Source: Tomitella gaofuii (lineage in GTDB: Bacteria > Actinomycetota > Actinomycetes > Mycobacteriales > Mycobacteriaceae). From it: a stretch of 64,000 nucleotides of DNA. The notes under the pieces are model-generated. The model saw nothing but the letters and a program-made list of their open reading frames with translations. It made no database searches and had not been told where the DNA came from. Position 1 is the first letter of the stretch. Each line of letters begins with the position of its first letter. Location of the stretch: contig NZ_CP059900.1 in assembly GCF_014126825.1 (NCBI RefSeq), forward strand, positions 4,230,954-4,294,953. The letters run 5' to 3'. Both the position numbers and the translations under genes were made by a program. Below, one piece after another: positions 51,069 through 60,041 of the stretch.

Positions 51069-51599
51069 TCAGAACGGGGGCTCGTCGTCCGAAGCGCCGC
51101 CGAACGAGCCCGACGCCTGCGGGGCGCTGCCCCACGGATCGTCGCCGCCCGACCGGCCGCCGCCTGAGGGTGCGCCACCGCCGCCGGCGTAACCGCCGCC
51201 GCCACCACCGAACCCGCCGCCGCCACCGCCGCCGCGGCTGACCTTCTCGACCTTGGCGGTCGCGTAGCGGAGGGACGGCCCGATCTCGTCGACGTCGAGC
51301 TCGACGACGGTGCGCTTCTCGCCCTCACGGGTTTCGAAGGACCGCTGCTTGAGCCTGCCCTGCACGACCACGCGGGCGCCCTTGGTGAGGGACTCGGCCA
51401 CGTTCTCCGCCGCCTGCCGCCAGATGCTGCAGCGCAGGAACAGGGCCTCGCCGTCCTCCCACTGGTTCGTCTGCTGGTTGAACCGGCGGGGCGTGCTCGC
51501 CACGGTGAACCCGGCCACCGCGGCCCCGGACGGGGTGAAGCGGAGCTCGGGGTCTGCGGTCAGATTGCCGACCACGGTGATGACGGTCTCGCCTGCCAT
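51069..51599 (-). CDS. ssb: Single-stranded DNA-binding protein
   Basis: A 176-residue SSB. The OB fold runs through residues 1-115: [36 protein letters not shown], then [51 protein letters not shown]. The tail is a Gly-rich linker ending in the acidic tip DDEPPF that recruits replication and repair partners. It binds ssDNA as a tetramer at the fork. It lies between rpsF and rpsR, as usual. The start at 51599 fits the family; a longer frame overlapping upstream was rejected. Confidence 0.97.
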   Translation of the reverse strand: MAGETVITVVGNLTADPELRFTPSGAAVAGFTVASTPRRFNQQTNQWEDGEALFLRCSIWRQAAENVAESLTKGARVVVQGRLKQRSFETREGEKRTVVELDVDEIGPSLRYATAKVEKVSRGGGGGGGFGGGGGGYAGGGGAPSGGGRSGGDDPWGSAPQASGSFGGASDDEPPF

Positions 51600-51802
51600 G
51601 TGTCCTCCTCGTGCGGTCGGCCCCGACGACGGGGCCGCGGGTTGACGCGAATGCTCGGGCATTCACCGGCCGGGCGTGCCGCGCGGATTCCGGCCGTGCT
51701 CTCCGTCATCGGAACAGTCGTGCCGGAACGGCCCTTTCGCAGCGGCCGGTGGTCGGATCGGATGGTGCTCGGATCGATGGGTGGTTGCCGTGACGCGGAC
51801 GC

Positions 51803-52090
51803 TCAGGCGCTGCGGCGCAGCACCTTGGTACGCAGAACCGACTCGTTCAGACCCAGCTGGCGGTCGAACTCCTTGACCGTGGCGGACTCGGCGGTCATGT
51901 CGACCACCACGTAGATGCCTTCGGTCTTCTTGTCGATCTCGTAGGCAAGACGGCGCTTGCCCCAGACGTCCAGGTTGTCGACCTTGCCGCCGGCCTCACG
52001 GACGACGTTCAGCAGCGTCTCCATGGACGGGGTAACGGTGCGCTCGTCCAGACTCGGATCGAGGATGATCATCATTTCGTACTGACGCAC
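51803..52090 (-). CDS. rpsF: 30S ribosomal protein bS6
   Basis: A 95-residue bS6 starting [19 protein letters not shown] and ending [12 protein letters not shown], with the ferredoxin-like fold of the family ([23 protein letters not shown]). It pairs with bS18 in the 30S platform. It is the first gene of the rpsF-ssb-rpsR-rplI operon. AGGAGGTGATG precedes the start. The leader of about 100 bases contains a 7-bp hairpin listed separately. Confidence 0.97.
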   Translation of the reverse strand: MRQYEMMIILDPSLDERTVTPSMETLLNVVREAGGKVDNLDVWGKRRLAYEIDKKTEGIYVVVDMTAESATVKEFDRQLGLNESVLRTKVLRRSA

Positions 52091-52125
52091 GGGACCTCAT
52101 CACCTCCTATGGGCTTGAGTAACGG

Positions 52126-52144
52126 CCACGGCGTGTCCGTGGCA
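52126..52144 (-). promoter_or_regulatory. Hairpin in the rpsF leader
   Basis: On the transcribed strand GCCACGG-acacg-CCGTGGC forms a 7-bp stem 36 bases before the rpsF start, and CCGTTAC follows at its 3' side. In many bacteria the bS6:bS18 pair binds a hairpin with an exposed CCG in this leader to repress the operon. This one is compatible but not a full match to that motif. Confidence 0.35.
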
Positions 52145-52166
52145 GGAGGGTCGTTGCGTCAAGCAA

Positions 52167-52191
52167 CCCCGTCAAGCTACCAGACGGGGTG
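52167..52191 (-). terminator. 8-bp hairpin between the PLP-decarboxylase gene and rpsF
   Basis: ACCCCGTC (52167-52174) and GACGGGGT (52184-52191) pair around a 9-base loop, 62 bases after the stop at 52253. It separates the decarboxylase transcript from rpsF, which runs in the same direction. Confidence 0.55.
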
Positions 52192-52252
52192 CTGACCTGC
52201 GATGTCGGCCCGTACCGGCACAGGGGGCCATGGCCGTGGCTCGCGGGCGGCC

Positions 52253-53839
52253 TCACCGCGGCGGCGTCAGCTGCCGGCTGAGTACCGCGGTGAGCAGGCG
52301 CTCGGCGAGCGGCGCGGGGATGGCGTCCACCAGCGCGTGCACCGGCGCCATGCGCGCGGGCAGTCCGGCGGGGCCGCCGTCGCCCACACCCGCCAGCCGC
52401 AGCAGGCCCTCCACCTGTTCCTCGGTGAGCTCGGCGGGTTCGATGGTGCGCGCCATCTCCACCAGGCGCGCGTCGGGCTCGACCCGGCCGTGCACGCGGG
52501 CCGCATCGGCCGCCTCCCGCAGGGCGGCCAGCAGCTCGTCGATCCGCCCGGCGGCGGCACCGGTGATGGAGGCGTGCGCCGTCATCGGCACCCGCCGGGC
52601 ACGCAGGGCCGTGCCCATCGACGGCTGCACCTGCAGGTACCACCCGCGCTGCGCGAGCTCGTCCACCACGACGCGCACGTCCGGGTCGTCGGGCCCGGCG
52701 TCGTCGGCGAACGCCACGAGCGTCGAGTCGACGGCCCCGACGGTGTGCAACCCCGCGATTCCGGGGGATCCGCCGGCGCCGTCGATCCCGGCCGCGAACC
52801 GACGGGCTGCACCGTGCGCCGACCTGGCCAGGGATCGGAACCCCGGCAGACCGTCGCCCGGGACACGGTCCTCGATGCCCAGGAGTTTCTGCACCGCCCA
52901 GGCCGACGCCATCGGCCCCACCGGACGGCTCGACTGCAGCGTCGGGTTGACCAGGGGATACCCCGCCCAGCCGGCCAGAGTGAACCAGTGCAGCCGCCTC
53001 AGCTCGGCGTTCCGGTGCAGCAGCACGGAGACCCCCTTGGGCACATAGCCGTACTTGTGCAGGTCCACGGCCACCGACGTCACCCCCGGAACGTCGAATG
53101 CGAATGGCGGCGGGTCGTCGAGGAACGGCAGAATCCACCCTCCGATGCACGCGTCCACGTGGCACGGCACGTCCCACTGCGCGGCGGCCGCCGCGATGGG
53201 CTCCACCGGGTCCACCACCCCGTACGCGTAGGACGGCGCGGAGACGACGACGAGTGCGGTACGCGGGCCGATGGCGGCCGCCATCTGCTCCGGATCCGCC
53301 CGCAGCGTGTCCGGATCCACCGGCACCGTCTGCACCTTGAGGCCGAACAGGTGCGCGGCCTTGAAGAAGGCGGCGTGCGCCGTCGCCGGCACCACGATGC
53401 GCGGATTGCCGGTGCTGCGCCGACGCCGCCACAGCTCACGCGCACCGAGCACCGCCAGCAGGCACGACTCGGTGCCGCCGCTGGTGACGGTGCCGACCGT
53501 CGCGTCGTCCCCGCCGAGCTGTCCGGCGACGATGGACACCAGGTCGTTCTCGATGCGGGCCACCGACGGGAACTGCGTGGGGTCCAGGCCGTTGACGTGC
53601 GCCAGCAACTCGTAGGCGCGCAGCGCCACCGCGTCGACCTCGCCGAGCCCCGAGTCGAACACATACGCCGTGGTGGTGCCGCCACGGGTGGGCAGGTCGT
53701 CCCGCTGCAGGTCCGCGAGGTCCGCCAGCACCCGGCGCGCCCGGGCGCCCAGCGGCGCGTCGGCCGCGGAACCCTCGCCGGCCGCGGAGCCCCCGACCTG
53801 CCGACCCGCCGGACCCTCTACTCGTGTGTCCGGATCCAT
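52253..53839 (-). CDS. PLP-dependent decarboxylase/lyase, group II (GAD / sphingosine-phosphate-lyase type)
   Basis: A fold-type I PLP enzyme of 528 residues. The cofactor Lys is in VAVDLHKYGYVPKGVSVLLH (about residue 270), the pyridine-binding Asp in VPCHVDACIGGWILPF, and TVGTVTSGGTESCLLAVLGARE is the conserved phosphate loop. These fit L-glutamate/tyrosine decarboxylases and S1P lyases; the latter are closer in the ARIENDLVSIVAGQLGGD stretch. The N-terminal 25 residues are low in structure. The MFS gene upstream ends 20 bases before it, so the two are co-transcribed. The substrate is unknown; an amino acid or phospho-amino alcohol are options. Confidence 0.85.
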   Translation of the reverse strand: MDPDTRVEGPAGRQVGGSAAGEGSAADAPLGARARRVLADLADLQRDDLPTRGGTTTAYVFDSGLGEVDAVALRAYELLAHVNGLDPTQFPSVARIENDLVSIVAGQLGGDDATVGTVTSGGTESCLLAVLGARELWRRRRSTGNPRIVVPATAHAAFFKAAHLFGLKVQTVPVDPDTLRADPEQMAAAIGPRTALVVVSAPSYAYGVVDPVEPIAAAAAQWDVPCHVDACIGGWILPFLDDPPPFAFDVPGVTSVAVDLHKYGYVPKGVSVLLHRNAELRRLHWFTLAGWAGYPLVNPTLQSSRPVGPMASAWAVQKLLGIEDRVPGDGLPGFRSLARSAHGAARRFAAGIDGAGGSPGIAGLHTVGAVDSTLVAFADDAGPDDPDVRVVVDELAQRGWYLQVQPSMGTALRARRVPMTAHASITGAAAGRIDELLAALREAADAARVHGRVEPDARLVEMARTIEPAELTEEQVEGLLRLAGVGDGGPAGLPARMAPVHALVDAIPAPLAERLLTAVLSRQLTPPR

Positions 53840-53859
53840 CCGACATCACCCGCCTCGTC

Positions 53860-55245
53860 TTACCCGCTGCCCCCTCCAGCATGCCCCGTCCGGCCGTGTT
53901 CCGGGGGCCGATGCGCCAGTACGAACACGATGCTCAGCAGGGCGCACGCCGCGGGCACCAGGGACATCGACCAGGTGATCGCGTGCAGCGCGGACGGCGG
54001 CTGGGCCACGGTCTCGTCGCCGGAGCCGGAGACGTATCCGCTGAGCCCCAGCACCACGGACACGACGACGAACGGACCGAGCGCCAGGCCCACCGTCTCG
54101 CCCGCCGTCCACACGCCGGTGAGGATCCCCGCGCGTGACGCGCCGGTGGCGCGCGCGTCGTCGGCCAGCGTGTCCGGCAGCATGGCCAGCGGGAACATCT
54201 GCGTGCCCGCATACCCGACGCCGACCACGGCCACCAGCGCATACACGCCCAGGGGCGGCAGCGATCCGCCCGCCGTCAGGCCCAGCGCCCCCGCGGCGAA
54301 CACCAGCGTCGCCAGCACGTACCCCGGCCGTTTGCCCACCAGCCCCGCGACCCGGTGCCACAGCGGCATCGTCACCAGCGCGGGCCCCACCAGGCATGCG
54401 AAGAGCACCGAGGTGAGGCCCTCGTCGCCCAGGTGGTACTGCGCGAAGTACGGGGCCGCCGCGAGCATCGCGCCCGAGGCCACCGCCTGCAGCACGAACG
54501 CCGCGAGCAGCGCGACGAACGGCCTGTTGCCCGCGGCGGCGCGCAGCTGGGACCGGACGGTGCCGGTGACCTCGCCGACCCGCACCGTGCGGATGCCGCG
54601 CGTGCCGCGCCACGCGGCCACCATGCCCGCGGCGATCCCGCACCCCAGCACGACGCCCATCAGCGCGTACCCGCCACGCCCCTCGCCGCCCGCGGACACC
54701 AGGATCGGCGCGGCGACACCGAACAGCAGGATTCCGACGGTGAGCATGGCGATCCGCCAGGCCGTGATCGTGGTGCGCTCGGCCGGGTCCGCGGTCATCT
54801 CGGTGGGCATGGTCACGTAGGGAACCTGGAAGACGCCGTATCCGGTGGCCGCGAGCAGGAAGAACACGACCACCCAGCCGGCCGCCGCGCCGCCCGACAG
54901 CGCGCCGGGGGTGAGGAAGGTGAGCGCGAACGCCACCGGCAATGCCGCCGCACCGGCGAGAAGCCACGGCCGGCGGTCGCCGCGGGCCATGAGCGTGCGG
55001 TCGGTCATCCGGCCGATGGCGGGCGCGATGAGGACGTCCCACAGCTTGGGCAGCAACACCACCGCCCCGGCCAGGCCCGCGGCGACCGCCAGGGTGTCCG
55101 TCAGGTAGTAGGCCAGCAGGAGGCCCGGCACCACGCCGAATCCGCCCGTCCCCAGCGAGCCGAGGGCGTAGCCGACGGTCTGGCGGCGCGTGAGATTCCG
55201 GCCCGCGGGCCGCGTGTCCGGGCGCCCGGCCTCCGCGTCGGTCAC
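53860..55245 (-). CDS. MFS transporter, GPH (MelB/sugar:cation) type
   Basis: A 461-residue carrier with 12 helices. It begins LTRRQTVGYALGSLGTGGFGVVPGLLLAYYLTD and contains LPKLWDVLIAPAIGRMTDRT, a motif shared by GPH carriers (melibiose permease-like), plus EMTADPAERTTITAWR (the cytoplasmic loop) and a similar second half. Many actinobacterial members lack the sugar site and carry other solutes. It starts at GTG 55245 and ends 20 bases before the PLP-decarboxylase gene, suggesting that it moves that enzyme's substrate or product. Confidence 0.85.
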   Translation of the reverse strand: MTDAEAGRPDTRPAGRNLTRRQTVGYALGSLGTGGFGVVPGLLLAYYLTDTLAVAAGLAGAVVLLPKLWDVLIAPAIGRMTDRTLMARGDRRPWLLAGAAALPVAFALTFLTPGALSGGAAAGWVVVFFLLAATGYGVFQVPYVTMPTEMTADPAERTTITAWRIAMLTVGILLFGVAAPILVSAGGEGRGGYALMGVVLGCGIAAGMVAAWRGTRGIRTVRVGEVTGTVRSQLRAAAGNRPFVALLAAFVLQAVASGAMLAAAPYFAQYHLGDEGLTSVLFACLVGPALVTMPLWHRVAGLVGKRPGYVLATLVFAAGALGLTAGGSLPPLGVYALVAVVGVGYAGTQMFPLAMLPDTLADDARATGASRAGILTGVWTAGETVGLALGPFVVVSVVLGLSGYVSGSGDETVAQPPSALHAITWSMSLVPAACALLSIVFVLAHRPPEHGRTGHAGGGSG

Positions 55246-55406
55246 ATCCCGCCTCCGCCCTCACCCACCGTCGCAGCCGCGATCAGACGCTGCCGCGCCG
55301 CACGCTGTCGTCCTGGTCCGCAGCGTATCGACGCGGGGCCGTCCGCGCGCCCGATTCACCGGGCGCGCACCGTCGCGCCCGCGCGTTCTTCCCTACGCTG
55401 GCCCCC

Positions 55407-56837
55407 ATGCGCCTGCCCGCCCGGACGACCACCGTCGTCGTCCTCGCCTCCCTGGTCACCCTGGTGCTGGGGTACGTCAACAAGGCGCGCTGCGCAGGGC
55501 CGCCGTTCTCGAACCTGGGACGCAGCCTCAAGTTCGAGGCGCTCAAGAACGTCGACGTGTGCTACTCGGACATCCAGTACCTGTGGATCGGCCGCGACAT
55601 CGACAACCACGTCTTCCCCTTCCTGCACGGCGGCATCACCGCGTCGGGGAGCCTGTTCGGCGGCACCGTCGAGTATCCGGTGCTCAGCGGGCTGCTCATG
55701 TGGCTGGGCGGTATCGGCTCGCACACCGACGCCGCGTTCCTGCTCCACAGCGCCATCATCATGGCGCCGTTCGGGTTGCTCACCGCGTGGCTGCTCGGCC
55801 GGATCGCCGGGTGGCGGGCCCTGTGGTGGTCGCTGAGTCCGGCGCTGGTGCTGTTCGCCTTCCACAACTGGGATCTGCCCGCGGTCGCCACCACGGTCGC
55901 CGCCGCCTTCGTCATGCTGCGGGGCCCCGGCACGCTGCGGACCCGGGGGATGATCGCCGCGGCGCTGCTCGCGGTGGGCGCCTGCCTCAAGCTCTACCCG
56001 GGGCTGTTCGTGCTGCCCGTCGCGCTGGCCGTCCTGTGGGGCCCCGTCGCGCGGCACGCCGGCCCCGCACCCGACGGCCCCGCACCCGACGGCCCCGAGC
56101 CCGGCGAGCACGTCGCAGGGACGCCGGACCGGCCATGGCGATCCGGTGCGCTCGACGTGCGCGGCGCGCTCGCCACCGTCGGCGTGGCCGCCGCGGTCGC
56201 CGTCGCGATCAACCTGCCGTTCGCCGTCCTCGGCTTCCGCGGCTGGCTGGCGTCGTTCGCCTTCCAAAGCAAGCGCACGGCGGACATCACCACGAACTCC
56301 CTCTGGTACTGGGGCCTGCGTCCGCTCATCGGAGACGAGGGCACCTACAACGCCGTCGTCTCCGTCGCCTCGCCCGTGCTGGTCGTCGCGTCGTTCGCAC
56401 TGGCGCTGTGGATCGGCGTACGGATCGCCCGCCGCACGGGCACGTATCCCTGGCTGCAGGTCTCGGCGGCGATGCTGTGCGGGTTCCTGCTGCTGCACAA
56501 GGTGCACTCGCCGCAATACGTGCTGTGGCTGCTCCCGTTCTTCGTGCTGCTGCGCGTGCCGTGGCCGCTGGTCGCCGGGTATCTGACGGCCAACACGGCG
56601 CTCGGCATCGGCCTGTTCCGCTACTACGCGGCGCTGGGCACCGATCCGGATGCCGCGCGCCGATGGGAGTACGCGGTGTGGTTCGGCGTGTGGGGGCAGG
56701 TCGCGATCCTCGCCGTCCTCTTCGCCGTGTTCCTGCGGTCGGCCCCGGCACGCGCAGGCACGTCGCGATCGTTCCGCTTCCCGGCGCGCCGCACACGGTT
56801 CCCCGAAGCACCAGACAATAGAACAACCGTTTCATAG
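55407..56837 (+). CDS. GT87-family (DUF2029) membrane glycosyltransferase-like protein
   Basis: A 476-residue polytopic protein with about ten helices. Family traits are an early acidic pair in CYSDIQYLWIGRDIDNHVFPFLHGG, EYPVLSGLLMWLGG after helix 2, and WSPQYSLW-like HSPQYVLWLLPFFVLL near the C-terminus. The family includes polyprenol-phosphate-mannose-dependent mannosyltransferases and arabinofuranosyltransferases of mycobacterial cell-wall assembly. This copy is a second GT87 in the window and is not in the usual ponA-rpsF position, although it is near it. It is divergent from the MFS/decarboxylase pair. Donor and acceptor are not evident. Confidence 0.82.
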   Translation: MRLPARTTTVVVLASLVTLVLGYVNKARCAGPPFSNLGRSLKFEALKNVDVCYSDIQYLWIGRDIDNHVFPFLHGGITASGSLFGGTVEYPVLSGLLMWLGGIGSHTDAAFLLHSAIIMAPFGLLTAWLLGRIAGWRALWWSLSPALVLFAFHNWDLPAVATTVAAAFVMLRGPGTLRTRGMIAAALLAVGACLKLYPGLFVLPVALAVLWGPVARHAGPAPDGPAPDGPEPGEHVAGTPDRPWRSGALDVRGALATVGVAAAVAVAINLPFAVLGFRGWLASFAFQSKRTADITTNSLWYWGLRPLIGDEGTYNAVVSVASPVLVVASFALALWIGVRIARRTGTYPWLQVSAAMLCGFLLLHKVHSPQYVLWLLPFFVLLRVPWPLVAGYLTANTALGIGLFRYYAALGTDPDAARRWEYAVWFGVWGQVAILAVLFAVFLRSAPARAGTSRSFRFPARRTRFPEAPDNRTTVS

Positions 56838-57057
56838 AACGCACGTTCCAGATTCTCTTATCGCGGGAGTCGGCATCCCCGCGTGCATCCGGCGTCCCGC
56901 CATTCACTCCGGCACCGGACGACCGGTTGTGAAACGAATTCAGCTCAGTGACCGATCACACCATCAGTGACCGGCGACGGCGGTCCGGAACCGAACCCGG
57001 TCCGCCGTGCGGCGTGGCATGGATGCCCGCCGGCGAGAGCACCCTGGGGAGGATCTA
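56838..57057 (+). other. Upstream region of the first LuxR-type gene
   Basis: About 220 bases between the GT87 stop and the HTH start, AT-richer than its surroundings around 56815-56970. GAACAACCGTTTCAT (56821-56835), overlapping the GT87 stop, recurs with two changes upstream of the second HTH gene (57574-57588). No -10/-35 pair was fixed. Confidence 0.4.
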
Positions 57058-57435
57058 GTGCGCACACCGGAACGCGGCCGGCACACGCCGTCCGACGGCA
57101 CCGAACCCGACGCCCCGCGGGCGCGGGGGGGCGGGACCGCCGCCACCGGACGGGGACCGGCCACGATCCTCCGGCCCGACGCACCCCCCGCACAATCGCG
57201 CGCCTACGTGCGGCCCACCCTCTCGCACCGCGAGATCGAGGTGCTGCGCTGCTGGCTGCTCTCCGATTCCAAGACCGAGGTCAGCGGCAAGCTGCACGTG
57301 GCGCCCGGCACCATCAAGTCGCACCTGCACCGCATCCGCGGCAAGTACGAGGCGGTCGGCCGCAATGCCGGCACCAAGGCCTCGCTCGTGGCACGCGCAC
57401 TCCAGGACGGGATCCTCACCCTCGAAGAGCTGTAA
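57058..57435 (+). CDS. Small LuxR-type HTH protein (copy 1)
   Basis: A 125-residue protein of a disordered, Arg/Pro-rich N-terminus (about 55 residues) and a LuxR-like HTH: LSHREIEVLRCWLLSDSKTEVSGKLHVAPGTIKSHLHRIRGKYEAVGR (about 58-105), ending ARALQDGILTLEEL. GTG 57058 has GGGGAGGA five bases before it, a clear start. There is no receiver or ligand domain, as in GerE-like stand-alone regulators. It is clearly paralogous to the protein at 57929. The conserved KYEAVGRNAGTKASLVARALQDG run is shared. Its target is unknown; the nearby cell-wall genes are candidates. Confidence 0.8.
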   Translation: MRTPERGRHTPSDGTEPDAPRARGGGTAATGRGPATILRPDAPPAQSRAYVRPTLSHREIEVLRCWLLSDSKTEVSGKLHVAPGTIKSHLHRIRGKYEAVGRNAGTKASLVARALQDGILTLEEL

Positions 57436-57928
57436 CCGAGTCGTGACCTGCGGCGCGGACGCCACAGTGATGCACATTATGAATTGCATTGATGTCATTC
57501 GCATAACGGCAGGCAGAAGGACTTTCGATCCGCACTTCGTCAATGCTCCGGCCATACCTTTCCGGCGCACTGTGAACAACGGTTTGATTGCGACCGGACA
57601 AGCGCGGCCGCATCGCAGAAAAGTTGTCGGGGCCCGTCACTAACCTCGATCACGACAGCAATTATTCGGCACAGAATCACCTCCGCGAACGGGTTCGCCC
57701 GGGGAGGTGCAGGTCCGCAGAACAATGCGTCCGTAACCCCTGCCTCTGTGATCCGTCCGCCCGCAGCGCCGGACGTCCGACGGACGACGGCCACAGCGCC
57801 CGGCGGCTGCCGCACCGCGCGCAGTCGGCAGTACGGCAGGGGACGGCATCGCACCGGCCACGGGATGCATGTTCGCGGTGCGACCGGCGGGACACGGCCG
57901 TCCCGTCCACGAAGGGAGTTGAGGAGCG
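57436..57928 (+). other. Non-coding spacer between the two LuxR-type genes
   Basis: About 490 bases with no credible gene. The stretch 57470-57600 is strikingly AT-rich for this genome (around TTATGAATTGCATTGATGTC), which may be the promoter region or a nucleoid-protein site. GAACAACGGTTTGAT (57574-57588) echoes the motif before copy 1. Confidence 0.5.
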
Positions 57929-58522
57929 TTGGCACACGACACGCCCTCGAACGACGACCGGACCGACCACGAGGCGCATTCCGATTCCGCGAGCACCGCC
58001 GGGTCGGGTCGTCGCGTCCCTCCCATGCGATCCGACCCGACGGGGCGTCCCGACCTCCCCAGCGGCGCGCGGCCGCGCCCCCGGCCCCAACCCGGCCGCG
58101 GCATACCCCGCCCCACCGGCCACCGCGGCCAGGGAGGCGCCCGCCCGCAGGCCCCGCGCAGTCCGCAGACGCAGAGACCGCCCGATCAGGGTCCGCGCTC
58201 ACACGACCCCCGAGACCACAAGGCGGGCGGCCCCCGCCCGAGCCCATCCGCCGCGGGTGCACCGGGCCAGGCTGGACGTCCCGACCCGGCGCTGCCCAAG
58301 CCCAGCCTGTCGGCGCGCGAGGTGGAGGTGCTGCTGTCCTGGTTCCAGTCGGAGTCCAAGGCCGCGGTGTCGGAGAAGCTCGGCCTGGCCCCCGGCACCG
58401 TCTCCACGTACTTGTCCCGCATCCGGGTGAAGTACGAGCTGGTGGGGCGCACGGCCAACTCCAAGGCGGCGCTCGTCGCGCGAGCGGTGCAGGACGGCCT
58501 GGTCACGCTCGACGAACTCTGA
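57929..58522 (+). CDS. LuxR-type HTH protein with long Pro/Arg-rich N-terminus (copy 2)
   Basis: About 197 residues. The first 120 are low-complexity, rich in Pro, Arg and Gly, and the last 75 are a LuxR-like HTH: LSAREVEVLLSWFQSESKAAVSEKLGLAPGTVSTYLSRIRVKYELVGR, ending ARAVQDGLVTLDEL. It is paralogous to copy 1 (same HTH, same C-terminal ending). The start is uncertain. TTG at 57929 is close to GAGGAG (57921-57926), and an in-frame ATG at 58025 would give a shorter protein. The stop codon lies within a 19-bp hairpin. Confidence 0.72.
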   Translation: MAHDTPSNDDRTDHEAHSDSASTAGSGRRVPPMRSDPTGRPDLPSGARPRPRPQPGRGIPRPTGHRGQGGARPQAPRSPQTQRPPDQGPRSHDPRDHKAGGPRPSPSAAGAPGQAGRPDPALPKPSLSAREVEVLLSWFQSESKAAVSEKLGLAPGTVSTYLSRIRVKYELVGRTANSKAALVARAVQDGLVTLDEL

Positions 58523-58571
58523 CGCCCGCGACGGGGGCCGCACCGATGCGCTGCCCCCGTCGCGGGCGTCA
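58520..58571. terminator. Perfect 19-bp bidirectional terminator hairpin
   Basis: Arms 58520-58538 and 58553-58571 are exactly complementary around a 14-base loop that itself contains CGC...GCG. The left arm begins with the TGA stop of the HTH gene. It lies between convergent genes (HTH on plus, amidase on minus) and serves both. Confidence 0.85.
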
Positions 58572-58597
58572 GGTCGCCGTCCGTGCGGCGCCGCCGG

Positions 58598-59686
58598 TCA
58601 GGCGGTCCCCGCCTCGGCCAGCAACGGCCCCGCCAGGTCCGTCGCCGTACCCAGGATCCCCTCGACCTTCGCGATGTTGCCGTCGTTGATGAGGGCCAGC
58701 AGCGAGTCGATGCCATTGACGGAGATCAGCTGCTCGAACAGGTCCATGACATCGTCGACGCGGTCCAGAACGCCGTCGAGCAGGCCGCCGCCCGCACCGG
58801 CGCCACTGTCACCGGCCGCCGCGCCGCCGGTGGCACCGCCCCCGGAATCGGGGGATCCGCCCCCCGACTCCTCCGCCACCGCGTCCTCCGCGGCCGCACC
58901 CGCCGCGCCACCGCCGGCCAGGTAGGTCGCGATGCCGACGGCGATGGCCTTGGCGTGCTTCGCCTGCCCGTCGGCGCTCTCGAGGACCTTCGCGTCACCG
59001 GGATTCGAACCGTTGCCCATCTCCACGAACACCAACGGCACCTCGGTGAGCGCGGGGCCGGCGACGTCACCGCGCTCGTTCAGCCCGTCCTGGCCCAGGT
59101 AGTTCGACGGCGTGAACCCGCTGTCCTTGTACACGTCGCGCATGATTTTCGACGCCGCGCGCCCGCCGCCGGCCTGCGCCTTCTCCGCCTCGGCGTCCGT
59201 GATCCCGTCGAGCTTCGGGATGATCATGTGGAATCCGTGGTTCGCGGTGTCCGTCCCCACCGAGGTGGAATCGGCGTGGATGCTCACGGCCACATCCGCG
59301 CCCGACTCGTTGGCCTTGTCCGCGCGGTCGGTGATGCAGCCGCCCCAGCCGGTGGCACCGCGGCTCATGACCACATCCGCACCCAGCTGCTGCAGGGCGC
59401 CCTTGACGATCTCCGCCACGTTGTAGGTGATCTCGTACTCGGGGGTGCCTCCCAGCGCGGTCATGCCGGACGTCTGGCAGTTCTTGGTGCCGCCGTACCC
59501 GTCGTCGACCTGCTTGGACATGTCGTGGCCCGCCGCCGATTGCTGGTGGCCCGGGTCGAGGAACACGGTTTTGCCGGCCAAGGCGTCGGCGGACACGTCG
59601 TCGGCGGCCGCACTCGTGGCCGGCACGACGAAGGCCGCCGCGGTGACGCCCGCCAGCAGAAGCGAAGCGAAAGCAGATCGTTTCAT
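58598..59686 (-). CDS. Secreted N-acetylmuramoyl-L-alanine amidase (Amidase_3, Rv3717/Ami1-like)
   Basis: A 362-residue zinc hydrolase that cuts the bond between MurNAc and the peptide stem of peptidoglycan. The signal peptide is MKRSAFASLLLAGVTAAAFVVPATSAAA. Zinc ligands are in VFLDPGHQQSAAG (His), TPEYEITYNVAEIVK (Glu) and VAVSIHADS (His); the catalytic Glu is in LVFVEMGNGSNPGDA. The GG-rich region of about 55 residues and a helical tail (GLLDGVLDRVDDVMDLFEQLISVNGI...) after the catalytic domain are extra. The position next to ponA-type PBP and GT87 genes fits a cell-wall role. It is not obviously part of an operon. Confidence 0.9.
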   Translation of the reverse strand: MKRSAFASLLLAGVTAAAFVVPATSAAADDVSADALAGKTVFLDPGHQQSAAGHDMSKQVDDGYGGTKNCQTSGMTALGGTPEYEITYNVAEIVKGALQQLGADVVMSRGATGWGGCITDRADKANESGADVAVSIHADSTSVGTDTANHGFHMIIPKLDGITDAEAEKAQAGGGRAASKIMRDVYKDSGFTPSNYLGQDGLNERGDVAGPALTEVPLVFVEMGNGSNPGDAKVLESADGQAKHAKAIAVGIATYLAGGGAAGAAAEDAVAEESGGGSPDSGGGATGGAAAGDSGAGAGGGLLDGVLDRVDDVMDLFEQLISVNGIDSLLALINDGNIAKVEGILGTATDLAGPLLAEAGTA

Positions 59687-59969
59687 CGTCGGTTGACGCG
59701 CGCGCGGGCGACGCGTCGTCCTCCTCCCTCAGGGGCGTCCGGACCCGCCACCGCGGCGTCGGCGCTGCGCCCTGGCCCCGCGGCCGTTCGAGTCCTCTCG
59801 GTGAGCATCGGCGTCAGCGGCCGCAGGAGCGTCGATCACGACAGCATCACGCATCACATGTGCTGCAACAATCATAGGAGCCTCAGCAACCACATCAGCC
59901 TCAACGTGCACAAGTGAACCAGATACCGCGTGTCAATGCGAGGGGCCGGGTGGAATCGGTGATAAAGAA
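59687..59969 (-). other. Non-coding region upstream of the amidase
   Basis: About 280 bases between the amidase start and the terminator at 59970. It is the promoter region of the amidase on the minus strand. No operator or strong promoter pair was identified; short frames lack ribosome sites. Confidence 0.45.
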
Positions 59970-60023
59970 ACCCGCCGCGGGCAACACGTCCCCACGTCGG
60001 GGATCGGTCCGCTCGCGGCGGGT
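59970..60023 (-). terminator. Intrinsic terminator of the cyclophilin gene, with T-rich tail
   Basis: On the minus strand ACCCGCCGCG (60023-60014) pairs with CGCGGCGGGT (59979-59970) with a nested TCCCC/GGGGA hairpin between, followed at once by TTCTTTATC. A T-tail is rare in this window, and this is the best classical terminator seen. Confidence 0.75.
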
Positions 60024-60041
60024 GCGACGCGCGCTGGTCGC

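Noticed and set aside
52202-54820. An 872-residue plus-strand frame across the PLP-decarboxylase and MFS genes.
   Set aside because: It lies over two genes with intact catalytic and membrane motifs on the other strand. Its composition is low-complexity Arg/His/Gly.
58990-59030. A tRNA-like GGTTCGAATCC T-arm sequence.
   Set aside because: It is inside the amidase gene, encoding GSNPGD, and lacks acceptor, D and anticodon stems. Coincidence.
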